Positions 6,983-15,355 of a stretch of 33,251 nt of DNA are shown here, in pieces. The notes beneath the pieces were generated by a model that was not told where the DNA came from, did not search any database, and was given only the letters and a program-made list of their open reading frames with translations. This DNA comes from Streptomyces sp. GC420 (GTDB taxonomy: Bacteria > Actinomycetota > Actinomycetes > Streptomycetales > Streptomycetaceae). Both the position numbers and the translations under genes were made by a program. The DNA lies in assembly GCF_009916105.1 (NCBI RefSeq), contig NZ_JAAAXQ010000036.1:1-33251 (forward strand). The letters are read 5' to 3'. Every line of letters starts with the position of its first letter. The first letter of the stretch is position 1.

Positions 6983-8176
6983 TCAGGCTCCTCGAACAGG
7001 CTGGTCGAGGGGCAGCCCCACGTAGTTCAGGGCGAGCTCGGCCGCGGCGGACGGCGAGTCCGCGATGCGGTGCAGGCGCGCGAGCTGCACATGGTGTTCG
7101 AAGGCGCTCTCATCCGGTTGAGCGTGCAACATCGTAGTCATGTCATAGGAGAAACGTGTCGCCTGCCAGACCCTCTTGAGGCACAAGTCGCTGTAGGCGT
7201 CGAGGAGTTCGGTGGATCCCGTGCGGGCGAGGTGGGTGAAGGCGCGGGCCAGCAGGGTGACGTCGGAGACGGCGAGGTTGAGCCCCTTGGCTCCGGTCGG
7301 CGGCACGATGTGCGCCGCGTCCCCGGCCAGTAGCAGTCTGCCGTGCCGCATCGGCTCGGTGACCCAGCTGCGCATCGGCGTCACCGACTTCTGCGTGATG
7401 GGGCCCCGCCGGAGCGTCCAGTCGCCGTCCAACTCGAAGCGGGTCTCCAGCTCGTCCCAGATGCGTTCGTCGGACCAGTCCCGCGGATCGGTCCCGTTGG
7501 GCACCTGGAGATAGAGCCGGGAGACGCTGGGCGAGCGCATGCTGTGCAGGGCGAAGCCCCGGGCGTGCCGTGCGTAGATCAGTTCCTCGCAGGACGGGGG
7601 CACGTCGGCGAGGATCCCCAGCCAGGAGAACGGGTAGGTGCGCTCGTACGTCCTGAGGACCTCGTCCGGGATCGTGGCCCGGGCGATGCCGTGGAAGCCG
7701 TCGGCGCCCACCACCCAGTCGCAGTCGAGGGTCTGCTCACGGCCCTCGTGGCGGAACCTGACGAGGGGCTGCCCGGAATCGGGCTTCTCCACCGCGAGGG
7801 CCTCGGCCTCGAAGAACAGCGGCGGCCCGTCGGCGAGCTGACGCTCAATCAGATCCTTCACGACCTCGGTCTGCGGGTACACCATCACCGAGCGGCCGCC
7901 GGTGAGGGCGGGGAAGTCGATGCGGTGGCCGCGGCGGTCGAAGCGCAGCTCGATGCCGTGGTGGACCATGCCCTCGCGGTCCATGCGCCCACCGGCCCCG
8001 GCCTCGCGCAGGACGTCGACGGTGCCCTGCTCCAGGATTCCGGCGCGCTGGCGCTGCTCGACGTACTCACGTGTGCGGTTCTCCAGCACCACGCAGTCGA
8101 TGCCGGCGTTGTGCAGCAGCCGGGCGAGCAGCAGCCCGGCGGGCCCGCCGCCGATGACGGCGACCTTGGTTCTCAT
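6983..8176 (-). CDS. pobA: 4-hydroxybenzoate 3-monooxygenase
   Basis: 397 residues, the usual PobA length. It converts 4-hydroxybenzoate to protocatechuate using FAD, NAD(P)H and oxygen, in the cytoplasm. FAD motifs are IGGGPAGLLLARLL at the N-terminus, the GADGFHG (DG) motif, and LAGDAAHIVPPTGAKGLNLA near residue 280. The PobA-specific ENRTREYVEQRQRAGILEQG and the substrate-region SVTPMRSWV are visible. The ATG at 8176 follows the thiolase stop by only four bases, so the two are translationally coupled. No protocatechuate dioxygenase or other pca ring-cleavage gene is in the window, so the protocatechuate made must be opened by genes elsewhere. Confidence 0.95.
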   Translation of the reverse strand: MRTKVAVIGGGPAGLLLARLLHNAGIDCVVLENRTREYVEQRQRAGILEQGTVDVLREAGAGGRMDREGMVHHGIELRFDRRGHRIDFPALTGGRSVMVYPQTEVVKDLIERQLADGPPLFFEAEALAVEKPDSGQPLVRFRHEGREQTLDCDWVVGADGFHGIARATIPDEVLRTYERTYPFSWLGILADVPPSCEELIYARHARGFALHSMRSPSVSRLYLQVPNGTDPRDWSDERIWDELETRFELDGDWTLRRGPITQKSVTPMRSWVTEPMRHGRLLLAGDAAHIVPPTGAKGLNLAVSDVTLLARAFTHLARTGSTELLDAYSDLCLKRVWQATRFSYDMTTMLHAQPDESAFEHHVQLARLHRIADSPSAAAELALNYVGLPLDQPVRGA

Positions 8177-8180
8177 CGGA

Positions 8181-9368
8181 TCAGCGCTCCAGTACGAGGG
8201 CGAGGCCCTGGCCGACACCGATGCACAGCGCGGCAAGGCCGGTGCCCGAGCCGGCGGCGGCGAGCTGGTGGGCCACGGACCCGGCGAGGCGGGCTCCGGA
8301 GGCGCCGAGCGGGTGACCGATCGCGATGGCCCCGCCGCGCGGGTTGACGACGGCAGGATCGAGTTCCGGCCACTCGGCGAGACAGCCGAGGGACTGGGAG
8401 GCGAAGGCCTCGTTGAGCTCGAAGGTGGTGAGGTCGCCGAAGCCGCGACCGGCCTTGGCGAGGGCCTTCTGTACGGCCTCGACCGGGCCGAGCCCGAAGA
8501 AGTGCGGCTCGATGCCGGTGACGGCGGAGGCGCGGATCCGGGCGAGCGGCTCCCGGCCGGTGGCGCGCAGGCCCTCCTCGTCCACGATCAGGAGCGCCGC
8601 CGCACCGTCGTTGAGCGGGGAGGAGTTGCCGGCGGTGACCGTGCCGCCGTTCTTGCGGAAGGCGGGCTTCAGCTTCGCCAGCGCCTCCATGGTGGAGGAC
8701 TCGCGGATGCACTCGTCGCGGGTCAGGTCCACGCCCTCGTAGGGCACGACCTCGTTGTCGTAGAGGCCCTGCGACCAGGCCGCGGCGGCCTTGCCGTGCG
8801 ACTCGAGGGCAAAGGCGTCCTGCTGCTCCCTGCTGATGCCGTGCTTGTCGGCGATCAGCTCGGCACCCTCGCCGAGTGGGACGGTCCACTCGGCGGGCAT
8901 CCGCGGGTTCACCATGCGCCAGCCGAGGGTGGTGGAGTGCAGCTGCTGGTGGCCTGCGGGGTAGGCGCGCTCGGGCTTCTGCAGCACCCAGGGCGCGCGG
9001 GACATGGACTCGACGCCGCCGGCGATGACCACCGAGGCGTCGCCGAGGGCGACCGCGCGGGCGGCCTGGATGACTGCTTCGAGGCCGGAGCCGCAGAGCC
9101 GGTTGACGGTGACGCCGGGCACGGAGACGGGGAGTCCGGCGAGCAGGACGGCCATCCGGGCCACGTCGCGGTTGTCCTCTCCCGCGCCGTTGGCGTCACC
9201 GAAGAACACGTCTTCGACGCGGGCGGGGTCGAGGTCCGGGGTGCGTTCCACCAGGGACCGGACCACGTGCGCGGCAAGATCGTCGGGCCGTACGGAGGCG
9301 AGGGCGCCGCCGAATTTTCCGATGGGGGTGCGGACGGCGTCGACGATGTACACGTCGCGGATGCTCAT
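8181..9368 (-). CDS. pcaF: Beta-ketoadipyl-CoA thiolase (acetyl-CoA acyltransferase)
   Basis: 395 residues, thiolase superfamily. The acyl-accepting Cys92 is in NRLCGSGLEA; the active-site His is in GHPLGASGAR and the second Cys in CIGVGQG near the end. NEAFASQ carries the conserved Asn-Glu. Placed directly in front of pobA, it most likely performs the last step of the beta-ketoadipate pathway, splitting 3-oxoadipyl-CoA to succinyl-CoA and acetyl-CoA. A general acetyl-CoA acetyltransferase cannot be excluded by sequence alone. The ATG at 9368 is preceded by a GGAGAG ribosome site. It is the first gene of the operon and is divergent from the tandem IclR regulator across 181 bp. Confidence 0.82.
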   Translation of the reverse strand: MSIRDVYIVDAVRTPIGKFGGALASVRPDDLAAHVVRSLVERTPDLDPARVEDVFFGDANGAGEDNRDVARMAVLLAGLPVSVPGVTVNRLCGSGLEAVIQAARAVALGDASVVIAGGVESMSRAPWVLQKPERAYPAGHQQLHSTTLGWRMVNPRMPAEWTVPLGEGAELIADKHGISREQQDAFALESHGKAAAAWSQGLYDNEVVPYEGVDLTRDECIRESSTMEALAKLKPAFRKNGGTVTAGNSSPLNDGAAALLIVDEEGLRATGREPLARIRASAVTGIEPHFFGLGPVEAVQKALAKAGRGFGDLTTFELNEAFASQSLGCLAEWPELDPAVVNPRGGAIAIGHPLGASGARLAGSVAHQLAAAGSGTGLAALCIGVGQGLALVLER

Positions 9369-9451
9369 ACGGGTCTCTCCTGCGGCCGGATCTCAGCGGA
9401 TGGCAAGGGACTGGTCCGGGCGGTGCCGCCCGGCGTGACACCCAGGGGGTT

Positions 9452-9475
9452 GTTCGCCCAGTGAACTTATGTTCA
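9452..9475. promoter_or_regulatory. Candidate operator for the divergent IclR-type regulator
   Basis: TGAACTTATGTTCA (9462-9475) is a perfect 5+4+5 palindrome. An additional GTTC half-site at 9452-9455 gives an alternating GTTC...GAAC...GTTC array. PcaR/PcaU/PobR-type IclR proteins bind palindromes with an extra half-site between divergent genes, so this is the likely control site for both the catabolic operon and the regulator. Confidence 0.55.
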
Positions 9476-9549
9476 TACTTGCCCCCTCGAAGTCTCTGCC
9501 GCACGCCGCCCGCTGTCAACGGTCGGCGAGCACCCAGCCTGGAGCAGCC

Positions 9550-11202
9550 ATGCCGGACACCGCCCCGCAGCCCGCCCCCGACGACACCGTCGGCCCGCTC
9601 CAGCGCGGGCTCGCCGTGCTGCGCGCCCTCGGCCGCGCGGACGGCGGCAGGCTGCGCCACAGCGAGCTGGCGCGCGGCACGGAGCTGGCCCGCTCCACCG
9701 TCGACCGGGCCGTCGCGACGCTGTGCACGCTGGGTCTCGTGAGCAGTGACGGGCGGGAGGCGGAGCTCGCGCCCCAGGCGATGCGGCTCGGCGGCGCCTA
9801 TCTGTCCGCCTCCGGGATCCCGGAGGCGCTGGGGCCGCTCGCCGAGCGACTCGCCGACGAGTTCGACGAGTCGGTGTCGGTCGCCGTCCCCGACGGCGAC
9901 GGCGTGCGGTTCGTCCTCCAGACCGTACGCCGCAGGACCATGTCCCTCGCCTTCCGCATCGGCGACCTGCTTCCGGCGGAGCGCTGCGCCCCGGGGGCCC
10001 TGTTCGCCGCGGAGTGGGACGAGCGGACCTGGGCCGCCTGGCGGAAGCGGCGCGCGGCCGACCCCATGGACCGGGGCTTCCCCGCCGTGCCACCGCGCCC
10101 GGCCCCTTGCGCGGACCGGTTCGAGGAGCTGTCCGCCGAGTGCGGGCGGCGCGGCTGGGCCGGTGACGACCAGCTGATCGAGCCCGGGCTGCTGGCCGTG
10201 GCCGTGCCGGTGCGCGGCCCGCAAGGGCAGGCCGTGTGCGCGGTGAGCGTGGTCAGCCACACGAGCCGCTACGACCCGGACTCGCTGCGCGAGACGGTGC
10301 TGACCCGGCTGAGGGAAGCGGCGGGCGAGTGCGAGGCGGCGCTCGCGGCACACCGGGCGGCCCCCGACCCGTCCCCCGGCGGTCATGCGCTGCTGCGGCC
10401 CGAGGGCGCGGAGCCGGGGCCCGGTTATCTCCAGTCGCTGGCCCGCGGGCTGTCCGTGCTCACCGCGCTCGGCGCCGGGCGGGACGAGGGCATGACCCTG
10501 AGCGCCGTGGCCGGGGCGACGGGGCTCGCCAGGGCCACGGCACGACGGTCGCTTCTCACCCTGGAGCAGCTGGGCTACGCGGCGAGCGACGGCCGGCGGT
10601 TCCGGCTGCTGCCGCGGGTGCTGGAACTCGGCTACGCCTCGCTGTCGGATCGCGGCTTTCCCGAGCTCGTGCAACCGCACATGGCCGAACTGGTCAAGCG
10701 CGTGGGCGAGTCGGCGTCCATGGCGGTGCTGGACGGGCAGGAGATCGTGTACGTCGCCCGGGTGCCCACGGTCCGCATCATGAGCGTCAACATCAGGCTC
10801 GGGACCCGTTTCCCGGCGTACGCGACCTCCATGGGCCGGGTCCTGCTCGCGGGCCTCGGTCCGCAGGAGCGGGCGGTCCGGCTGCCCCGCGTCCTGCCCG
10901 AGCCGCCGACCTCCCGCACGGTGACCTCGCCCGCCCGGCTCGCCCGGATCGTCGAGGAGACGGAGCGGAGGGGGTACGCCTTGGTGGACGGGGAGTTGGA
11001 GGAGGGACTGCGCTCTCTCGCGGTGCCGGTCCACGACGCGAGCGGCCGTGTCGTCGCCGCCCTCAACCTCGCCCAGCACTCCGGCCGGGGCACGCCGGAG
11101 GACATGGTGGACGCCCTGCTGCCGGCGCTGCGTGAGACGGCCGCCCACATCGAGTCCGACCTGCGTGCCGTGGCGTACGGCCGGGCCCTGCCGCCGCCCT
11201 GA
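9550..11202 (+). CDS. Tandem-fused IclR-family regulator (two complete IclR units)
   Basis: 550 residues, twice the usual IclR length. Unit 1: winged helix around 15-75 (LQRGLAVLRALGR, ELARSTVDRAVATLCTLGLV), then an effector domain to about residue 265. Unit 2: winged helix around 290-350 (LQSLARGLSVLTALGAG, GLARATARRSLLTLEQLGY), then a second effector domain (SMAVLDGQEIVYVARVPT, AYATSMGRVLLAGL, GLRSLAVPVHDASGRVVAALNL). Unit 2 is close to PcaR/PobR-type regulators; unit 1 is more divergent. ATG 9550 has GGAG five bases upstream. Its position, divergent from pcaF-pobA, makes it the probable regulator of aromatic catabolism with 4-hydroxybenzoate, protocatechuate or beta-ketoadipate as candidate effectors. 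Which unit senses what cannot be read from the sequence. Confidence 0.88.
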   Translation: MPDTAPQPAPDDTVGPLQRGLAVLRALGRADGGRLRHSELARGTELARSTVDRAVATLCTLGLVSSDGREAELAPQAMRLGGAYLSASGIPEALGPLAERLADEFDESVSVAVPDGDGVRFVLQTVRRRTMSLAFRIGDLLPAERCAPGALFAAEWDERTWAAWRKRRAADPMDRGFPAVPPRPAPCADRFEELSAECGRRGWAGDDQLIEPGLLAVAVPVRGPQGQAVCAVSVVSHTSRYDPDSLRETVLTRLREAAGECEAALAAHRAAPDPSPGGHALLRPEGAEPGPGYLQSLARGLSVLTALGAGRDEGMTLSAVAGATGLARATARRSLLTLEQLGYAASDGRRFRLLPRVLELGYASLSDRGFPELVQPHMAELVKRVGESASMAVLDGQEIVYVARVPTVRIMSVNIRLGTRFPAYATSMGRVLLAGLGPQERAVRLPRVLPEPPTSRTVTSPARLARIVEETERRGYALVDGELEEGLRSLAVPVHDASGRVVAALNLAQHSGRGTPEDMVDALLPALRETAAHIESDLRAVAYGRALPPP

Positions 11203-11306
11203 CACGGGGGCGGCCGCCCTGCCGCCGCCCTGGACCGCCCTTCCGCCGCACCGGCACCGGGGCGGACCCGCGGCCGGCGCGCCGGGCTTCCGGCGGAGCG
11301 CTCGGC

Positions 11307-12344
11307 TCAGGTGGAGGCGCGGCGGACCGCGTACGCCGTCATCAGGGTGGTGCTGCCGAGGTCGGCGGAGGAGTCGCGGACCGCGGTGTCGACGAGCGAG
11401 GCGAGCGCCTCACCGGTCACGAGATCGAGGTGGACCGTGCTGAGGCGGGGGCGCTGGAGACGGCCGAGCAGGAGGTCGTCCGCGCCCATGACAGCGATGT
11501 CGCCCGGCACGCCGACACCCTCGTCGCACAGGGCGCGCATCAGCAGGGCCGCGTACTCGTCGTTGTAGGCGAACACCGCGTCCAGCCCGATCTCACGTGC
11601 CCGCCGGGCGGCGAGCGAGGCCGGCTCCTCCTCGTACGCCAGCGGCAGCGGCTCGATGAACACGCCACTGCGGTCGGCCACTTCGCGCGCCCCCGCCAGC
11701 CGGGGCGCCGAGAAGACCTCCAGGCCCGGCTCCTGCGGCACCACCACCCCGATCCTCCGCCGGCCCCGCTCCACCAGGTGCTCGAGGGCGCAGCGGCCGA
11801 TCGCGGCCTGGTCGGCGTGCAACAGGCGGGCGCCCTCGACCGGTTCGGGCCCCAGCGTGACGACCGCGCGGGCGCCCGACCGCTTGAGGATCTCCACGCC
11901 GTGCGCGGTCAGCCCCGGCTCACCGAACGAGAGCACCGCGACCGGGCGCAGCTCCGCCCAGGCGCGGGCCGCCTCGTCGCCGCTCATGCCGATGGTGCCG
12001 TACTGCACGACGGTGTAGTCCAACCGCCTGAGCGCCCACTGGAGTTCGGCCAGGAAGCGCCCGTACAGCGGCCCCAGCGGGATGTGGGCGCCGGGCAGCA
12101 GCACCATTCTGGTGCTGCCCGCACGCAGACTGCGGGCGGCGGCGTGCGGCACGTAGCCGAGTTCCTCGGCCGCGGCACGGACCCGGTGCCGGGTCGCCTC
12201 GCTGATGCGCACCGCTTCGGTGTCGTTGAGTACGTAGCTGACGGTGGCGCGCGACACCCCGGCCAGCCGGGCGACGTCCGCGCTGGTGGGGGCGGCCCGC
12301 TCGGTCACACGGGCGCGCATGGGGGGTTCGGGTGTCCGGTTCAT
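11307..12344 (-). CDS. LacI/GalR-family transcriptional regulator
   Basis: About 345 residues. The N-terminal LacI helix-turn-helix is TSADVARLAGVSRATVSYVLN, with the hinge helix YVPHAAARSLRAGST. The remainder is a periplasmic-binding-protein-like effector domain with the typical AVFAYNDEYAALLMRAL and DIAVMGADD segments. It probably represses its divergent neighbour, an amidase, and perhaps itself. The ligand is unknown; LacI members usually sense sugars or nucleosides, so control of an amidase is unusual if true. ATG 12344 is used. An ATG at 12356 lies directly on the GGAAGG sequence and so has no spacing, while 12344 has that sequence about 12 bases upstream. A start at 12320 (MRARV) is also possible. 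Confidence 0.85.
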   Translation of the reverse strand: MNRTPEPPMRARVTERAAPTSADVARLAGVSRATVSYVLNDTEAVRISEATRHRVRAAAEELGYVPHAAARSLRAGSTRMVLLPGAHIPLGPLYGRFLAELQWALRRLDYTVVQYGTIGMSGDEAARAWAELRPVAVLSFGEPGLTAHGVEILKRSGARAVVTLGPEPVEGARLLHADQAAIGRCALEHLVERGRRRIGVVVPQEPGLEVFSAPRLAGAREVADRSGVFIEPLPLAYEEEPASLAARRAREIGLDAVFAYNDEYAALLMRALCDEGVGVPGDIAVMGADDLLLGRLQRPRLSTVHLDLVTGEALASLVDTAVRDSSADLGSTTLMTAYAVRRAST

Positions 12345-12375
12345 CGCGGTCCGCATCCTTCCAGAGCGTCCGCGG

Positions 12376-12387
12376 ACCGAATTCGGT
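12376..12387. promoter_or_regulatory. Palindrome ACCGAATTCGGT, candidate LacI-family operator
   Basis: A perfect 12-bp palindrome 32 bp upstream of the regulator start, in the intergenic region shared with the amidase. A second, looser one (ACCG-AG-CGGT, 12428-12437) lies 25 bp before the amidase start. The shared ACCG/CGGT half-sites suggest one protein binding both. Confidence 0.4.
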
Positions 12388-12462
12388 GGATGGCACAACG
12401 GAACCGCCCCCGGCTACTGTGCGGTTGACCGAGCGGTAACTTACGGGCGTGGGGGAGGACCG

Positions 12463-13893
12463 GTGGCGGGTGTCGCGTTCGCGGGACTGGCGGACAGCGC
12501 GAGGGCGCTGGCCGCCGGCACGTTCACGTCGAGGGAACTGACCGAGCGTGCGCTGAGCGGCATCGAGGCCACCCAGGGCACCCTCAACGCCTTCCGCGTC
12601 GTGCGGACCGACGCGGCGCTCGCCGAGGCCGACGAGGCCGACCGGCGGCTCGCGGCCGGTGAGCGGCTGCCGCTGCTCGGCGTTCCGGTCGCGGTGAAGG
12701 ACGACATGGACGTCGCGGGCGAGCCGACCGCCTTCGGCTGCCCCGGAGACTTCCCGCCGAAGACGGCGGACGCGGAGGCGGTACGCAGGCTGCGGGCGGC
12801 CGGTGCGGTGATCGTCGGCAAGACCAATACGCCGGAGCTGGGCCAGTGGCCCTTCACCGAGGGCCCGGCGTTCGGGGCGACCCGCAACCCGTGGAACCGC
12901 GCGCACACGCCCGGCGGTTCGTCCGGCGGCTCGGCCGCCGCCGTCGCGGCCGGGCTCGTGCCCGCGGCGCTGGGCTCGGACGGCGCGGGCTCGGTACGCA
13001 TACCGGCGGCCTGGACCCACCTCGTCGGCGTCAAACCGCAGCGCGGGCGGATCTCCACCTGGCCGGAGGCCGAGTCCTTCAACGGCATCACGTGCAACGG
13101 CGTACTCGCCAGGACGGTGGAGGACGCGGCGCTGCTGCTGGACGCGGCGAGCGGAAGCCACCCGGGGGACCTTCACCGGCCGGCGCCGCTGCGGACGCTG
13201 CCCGCCGTCGGCCGGGACCCCGGCCGGCTGCGGATCGCCCTCTCGCTGCGCACCGCGTTCACCCTGGCCCCGGTCCGGCTGGACCCGGCGATCCGGAGCG
13301 CGGTGACCGCGCTCGCGGAACGGCTCGCCGCCCTCGGCCACGAGGTCGTCGAGCACGACCTCCGGTTCGGGCCGGTCGGCCTGACCTTCGTCCCCCGGGC
13401 CACGGCGGGTGTGCGCACCTGGGCCTCGCGCGTCCCCGACCCCGCGCTGCTCGATCCGCGCACCCGGAGCGCCGTACGGATGGGCAGGGTGCTGGGCGGC
13501 GGACCGCTGCGGCTGGCCCGGCGTCACGAGGCCGCGCTCCAGCGGAAGGTGGGCGAGGCATTCGAGCGCTTCGACGTCGTCCTGGCGCCCACGACGGCGG
13601 TGCCGCCGCCGCTCATCGGATCGATGGCGGGGCTGTCCGGGCTGCGCACCGACCGGACGATGATGGCGGCCTGTCCGTTCGCGTGGCCGTGGAACGTGCT
13701 GGGCTGGCCGGGGGTCAACGTCCCCGCGGGGTTCGTCGGGGACGGCCTGCCCGTGGGTGCCCAGCTCCTGGGCCCCGCCGGAAGCGAACCCCTGCTGATC
13801 TCCCTGGCCGCCCAGCTGGAGGCGGACCGGCGCTGGTCCGACCACCGCCCACCAACGCCCCAACGGCCCCAGTCGTCCGGTGATCCGGCCTGA
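12463..13893 (+). CDS. Amidase (amidase signature family)
   Basis: 476 residues. It has the complete amidase-signature triad: Lys79 in VAVKDDMDV, the cis-Ser at 153 in TPGGSSGGSAAAVAAG, and the nucleophile Ser177 in GSDGAGSVRIPA, with the expected 24-residue spacing between the two serines. The usual DTGGS block reads DGAGS here. Such enzymes hydrolyse amides to acids and ammonia; the substrate is not predictable. The GTG at 12463 is chosen because GGGGGAGGA lies just upstream, and no ATG precedes the conserved N-terminal helices. No signal peptide is seen, so it is cytoplasmic. It is divergent from a LacI-type regulator that probably controls it. Confidence 0.88.
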   Translation: MAGVAFAGLADSARALAAGTFTSRELTERALSGIEATQGTLNAFRVVRTDAALAEADEADRRLAAGERLPLLGVPVAVKDDMDVAGEPTAFGCPGDFPPKTADAEAVRRLRAAGAVIVGKTNTPELGQWPFTEGPAFGATRNPWNRAHTPGGSSGGSAAAVAAGLVPAALGSDGAGSVRIPAAWTHLVGVKPQRGRISTWPEAESFNGITCNGVLARTVEDAALLLDAASGSHPGDLHRPAPLRTLPAVGRDPGRLRIALSLRTAFTLAPVRLDPAIRSAVTALAERLAALGHEVVEHDLRFGPVGLTFVPRATAGVRTWASRVPDPALLDPRTRSAVRMGRVLGGGPLRLARRHEAALQRKVGEAFERFDVVLAPTTAVPPPLIGSMAGLSGLRTDRTMMAACPFAWPWNVLGWPGVNVPAGFVGDGLPVGAQLLGPAGSEPLLISLAAQLEADRRWSDHRPPTPQRPQSSGDPA

Positions 13894-14340
13894 CCCGGTC
13901 CGGCCCGGTCCGGGTGCGGCGCCGGTCACGGCGGCCGGTGTTCCGCGGCCCCCCACCCGCGGCCGCTGCCAAAGGGGCCGCCCCCACCGTGATCCGCGCC
14001 CGCCCGGACCGGGCCGCGCGGAACGGCCCCGCACGCGGCGCGACCGCTCCACGGGGGACGCGGAGCACCGTGCGCCCCGCGGATCAGGGCCCCGGGAGGC
14101 GCAACAACCCGTTCGGCCGTCACCGCGGGGGCCGCGTGCCGGGACTCCGGACGGGGCGCGAGGCGGGCGCAGGCGTACGTCGAGGGCCTGCCCGGGTGGC
14201 CGGCCCGCCCTGCGGGACGGGCCGGACGGACCTACGGTGAAGGGCGTGACCGCCTGTTCGGAGGAGACGACCGCGCCCCACGGGCCCCGGCCCCGCGAGG
14301 CGGGACGGGTGCACGCCCCCCGGCGGGGCGCGGACCCCCG
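13894..14340. other. 447-bp convergent intergenic stretch, no supported gene
   Basis: Lies between the amidase (plus) and the PARG-like gene (minus). Several frames stay open because of the G+C content, but none has family similarity, a ribosome site and a streptomycete codon pattern together. It holds two hairpins. ACCCGG at 13893-13898 with CCGGGT at 13910-13915 is a likely amidase terminator. CCGGCCCG at 14200-14207 with CGGGCCGG at 14218-14225 is a likely terminator for the minus-strand gene. Nothing else stands out. Confidence 0.6.
14200..14225. terminator. Hairpin downstream of the PARG-like gene
   Basis: Perfect 8-bp G/C stem with a 10-base loop that can pair further (CC/GG). It is about 115 bp past the minus-strand stop, and no coding sequence lies between. 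No T-run is present. Confidence 0.45.
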
Positions 14341-15273
14341 TTACGACGGGAGCCGCTCCGGGAAGGCCGCGCGGAACGCGGCCCTGGCCGGCGAGTCGGG
14401 GTTCCGGTCGAGCACCGCGAACACGACGTGGTCGAACCGCCCCGCGAAGCGGCCGCCGGTCAGGTGCGTACGGAAGGCGTCGGCGACCACGGCCGGGTCG
14501 TTGCGGAACACCCCGCAGCCCCAGGCCCCCAGGACGAGCCGGCGGTAGCCGTGCACGGCCGCGACCTCCAGCACCCTTTCGGCGCGCGAGAGCAGCGCCG
14601 CCGGTATGAGGTGCGCGAGCTCCGGCGTACGCCGCAGGATCACTCCCGCGTTCGGCGCGGGAGAGGTCAGGAAGCCCACCGGGAACGGCTCGTCGAGGAG
14701 CTCGCCCCGGTCGTCGCGGAAGACCGGGACGGCCGGGGAGTGGATGACGCGGTCGCTGTAGAACGCGCTGCGCTCGGCGCGGTGGTGTTCGTAGTACTCG
14801 GGGGCGCGCAGCAGGCAGGTGTACAGCGCGGAGGCGCGGCACAGCGCCTCTTCCTGCGCCTGGGCACCGTTCAGGAAGCCGCCGCCCGGGTTGCGCGCCG
14901 AGGCGAAGTTCAGCACGGCCACCGGCCCCCGCGCGCTCCCCTGGCCATCCCGCACGACGACCAGCCGGCGTGCCGCTTCGAGGCTGCTCTCGCCGGTGAC
15001 CTCGACGACCGTGTGCCGCGCGGTGGCGAGCCCCCCGGCCCCCGGCGCGGAGGCGGAACCGGACCCGGGCACGACCGGGGATGCGGCTGCGGACGCGGGC
15101 TGAAGCTGGGGCTGGGACAGAGGCACGGGGTCCGGCCCGTGCATCCTGGTGCCGTCCCGTGCCTGGGCCACCGCCGCGGCGATGGACACGTCCCGGCCTG
15201 CCGGTCCCGTGTACCGTCCCGTCGCGACGATCTTCTCGGTGTGCTGCGCGATGTTCCGCAGCCGTGCGCTCAT
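14341..15273 (-). CDS. Microbial-type PARG-like protein (TIGR02452 / DUF2263 family, macrodomain-like)
   Basis: 310 residues. It carries the bacterial poly(ADP-ribose) glycohydrolase signature: the GGG loop in NPGGGFLNG (130-132) followed by QEE (140-142) in AQAQEEALCR. Downstream are YEHHR-x-SAFYSDRVIHSPAVPVFRDD and the GAWGCGVFRNDP block typical of this family. Members remove ADP-ribose from proteins or nucleic acids, so all key residues for glycohydrolase activity appear intact. Residues about 48-80 are a Pro/Ser/Ala/Gly-rich insert (low complexity) between the N-terminal helical part and the macrodomain-like core. ATG 15273 has GGGGGAG five bases upstream. It is divergent from the ergothioneine operon. 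The physiological ADP-ribosylation partner is not in the window. Confidence 0.85.
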   Translation of the reverse strand: MSARLRNIAQHTEKIVATGRYTGPAGRDVSIAAAVAQARDGTRMHGPDPVPLSQPQLQPASAAASPVVPGSGSASAPGAGGLATARHTVVEVTGESSLEAARRLVVVRDGQGSARGPVAVLNFASARNPGGGFLNGAQAQEEALCRASALYTCLLRAPEYYEHHRAERSAFYSDRVIHSPAVPVFRDDRGELLDEPFPVGFLTSPAPNAGVILRRTPELAHLIPAALLSRAERVLEVAAVHGYRRLVLGAWGCGVFRNDPAVVADAFRTHLTGGRFAGRFDHVVFAVLDRNPDSPARAAFRAAFPERLPS

Positions 15274-15355
15274 CGCCACTCCCCCGTGCCGTGCATACGG
15301 AGATCGTCCGTCCTGGGGCACCGCGGGCGCAACAGCGTTTTCGTGCGCCCTTTGG

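Noticed and set aside
11208..11219. GGGCGGCCGCCC after the tandem IclR gene as a terminator
   Set aside because: It is a loop-less 12-bp palindrome that leaves too short a stem after opening a hairpin loop; possible but not supported.
11920..14052. A very long minus-strand open frame across the amidase and LacI gene
   Set aside because: Shadow of two well-supported genes; its translation is low-complexity Arg/Gly/Pro.
13914..14240. Open frames on both strands in the amidase-PARG gap
   Set aside because: They are Arg/Pro/Gly-rich translations of high-G+C DNA without family similarity, a ribosome site or a coding third-position pattern.
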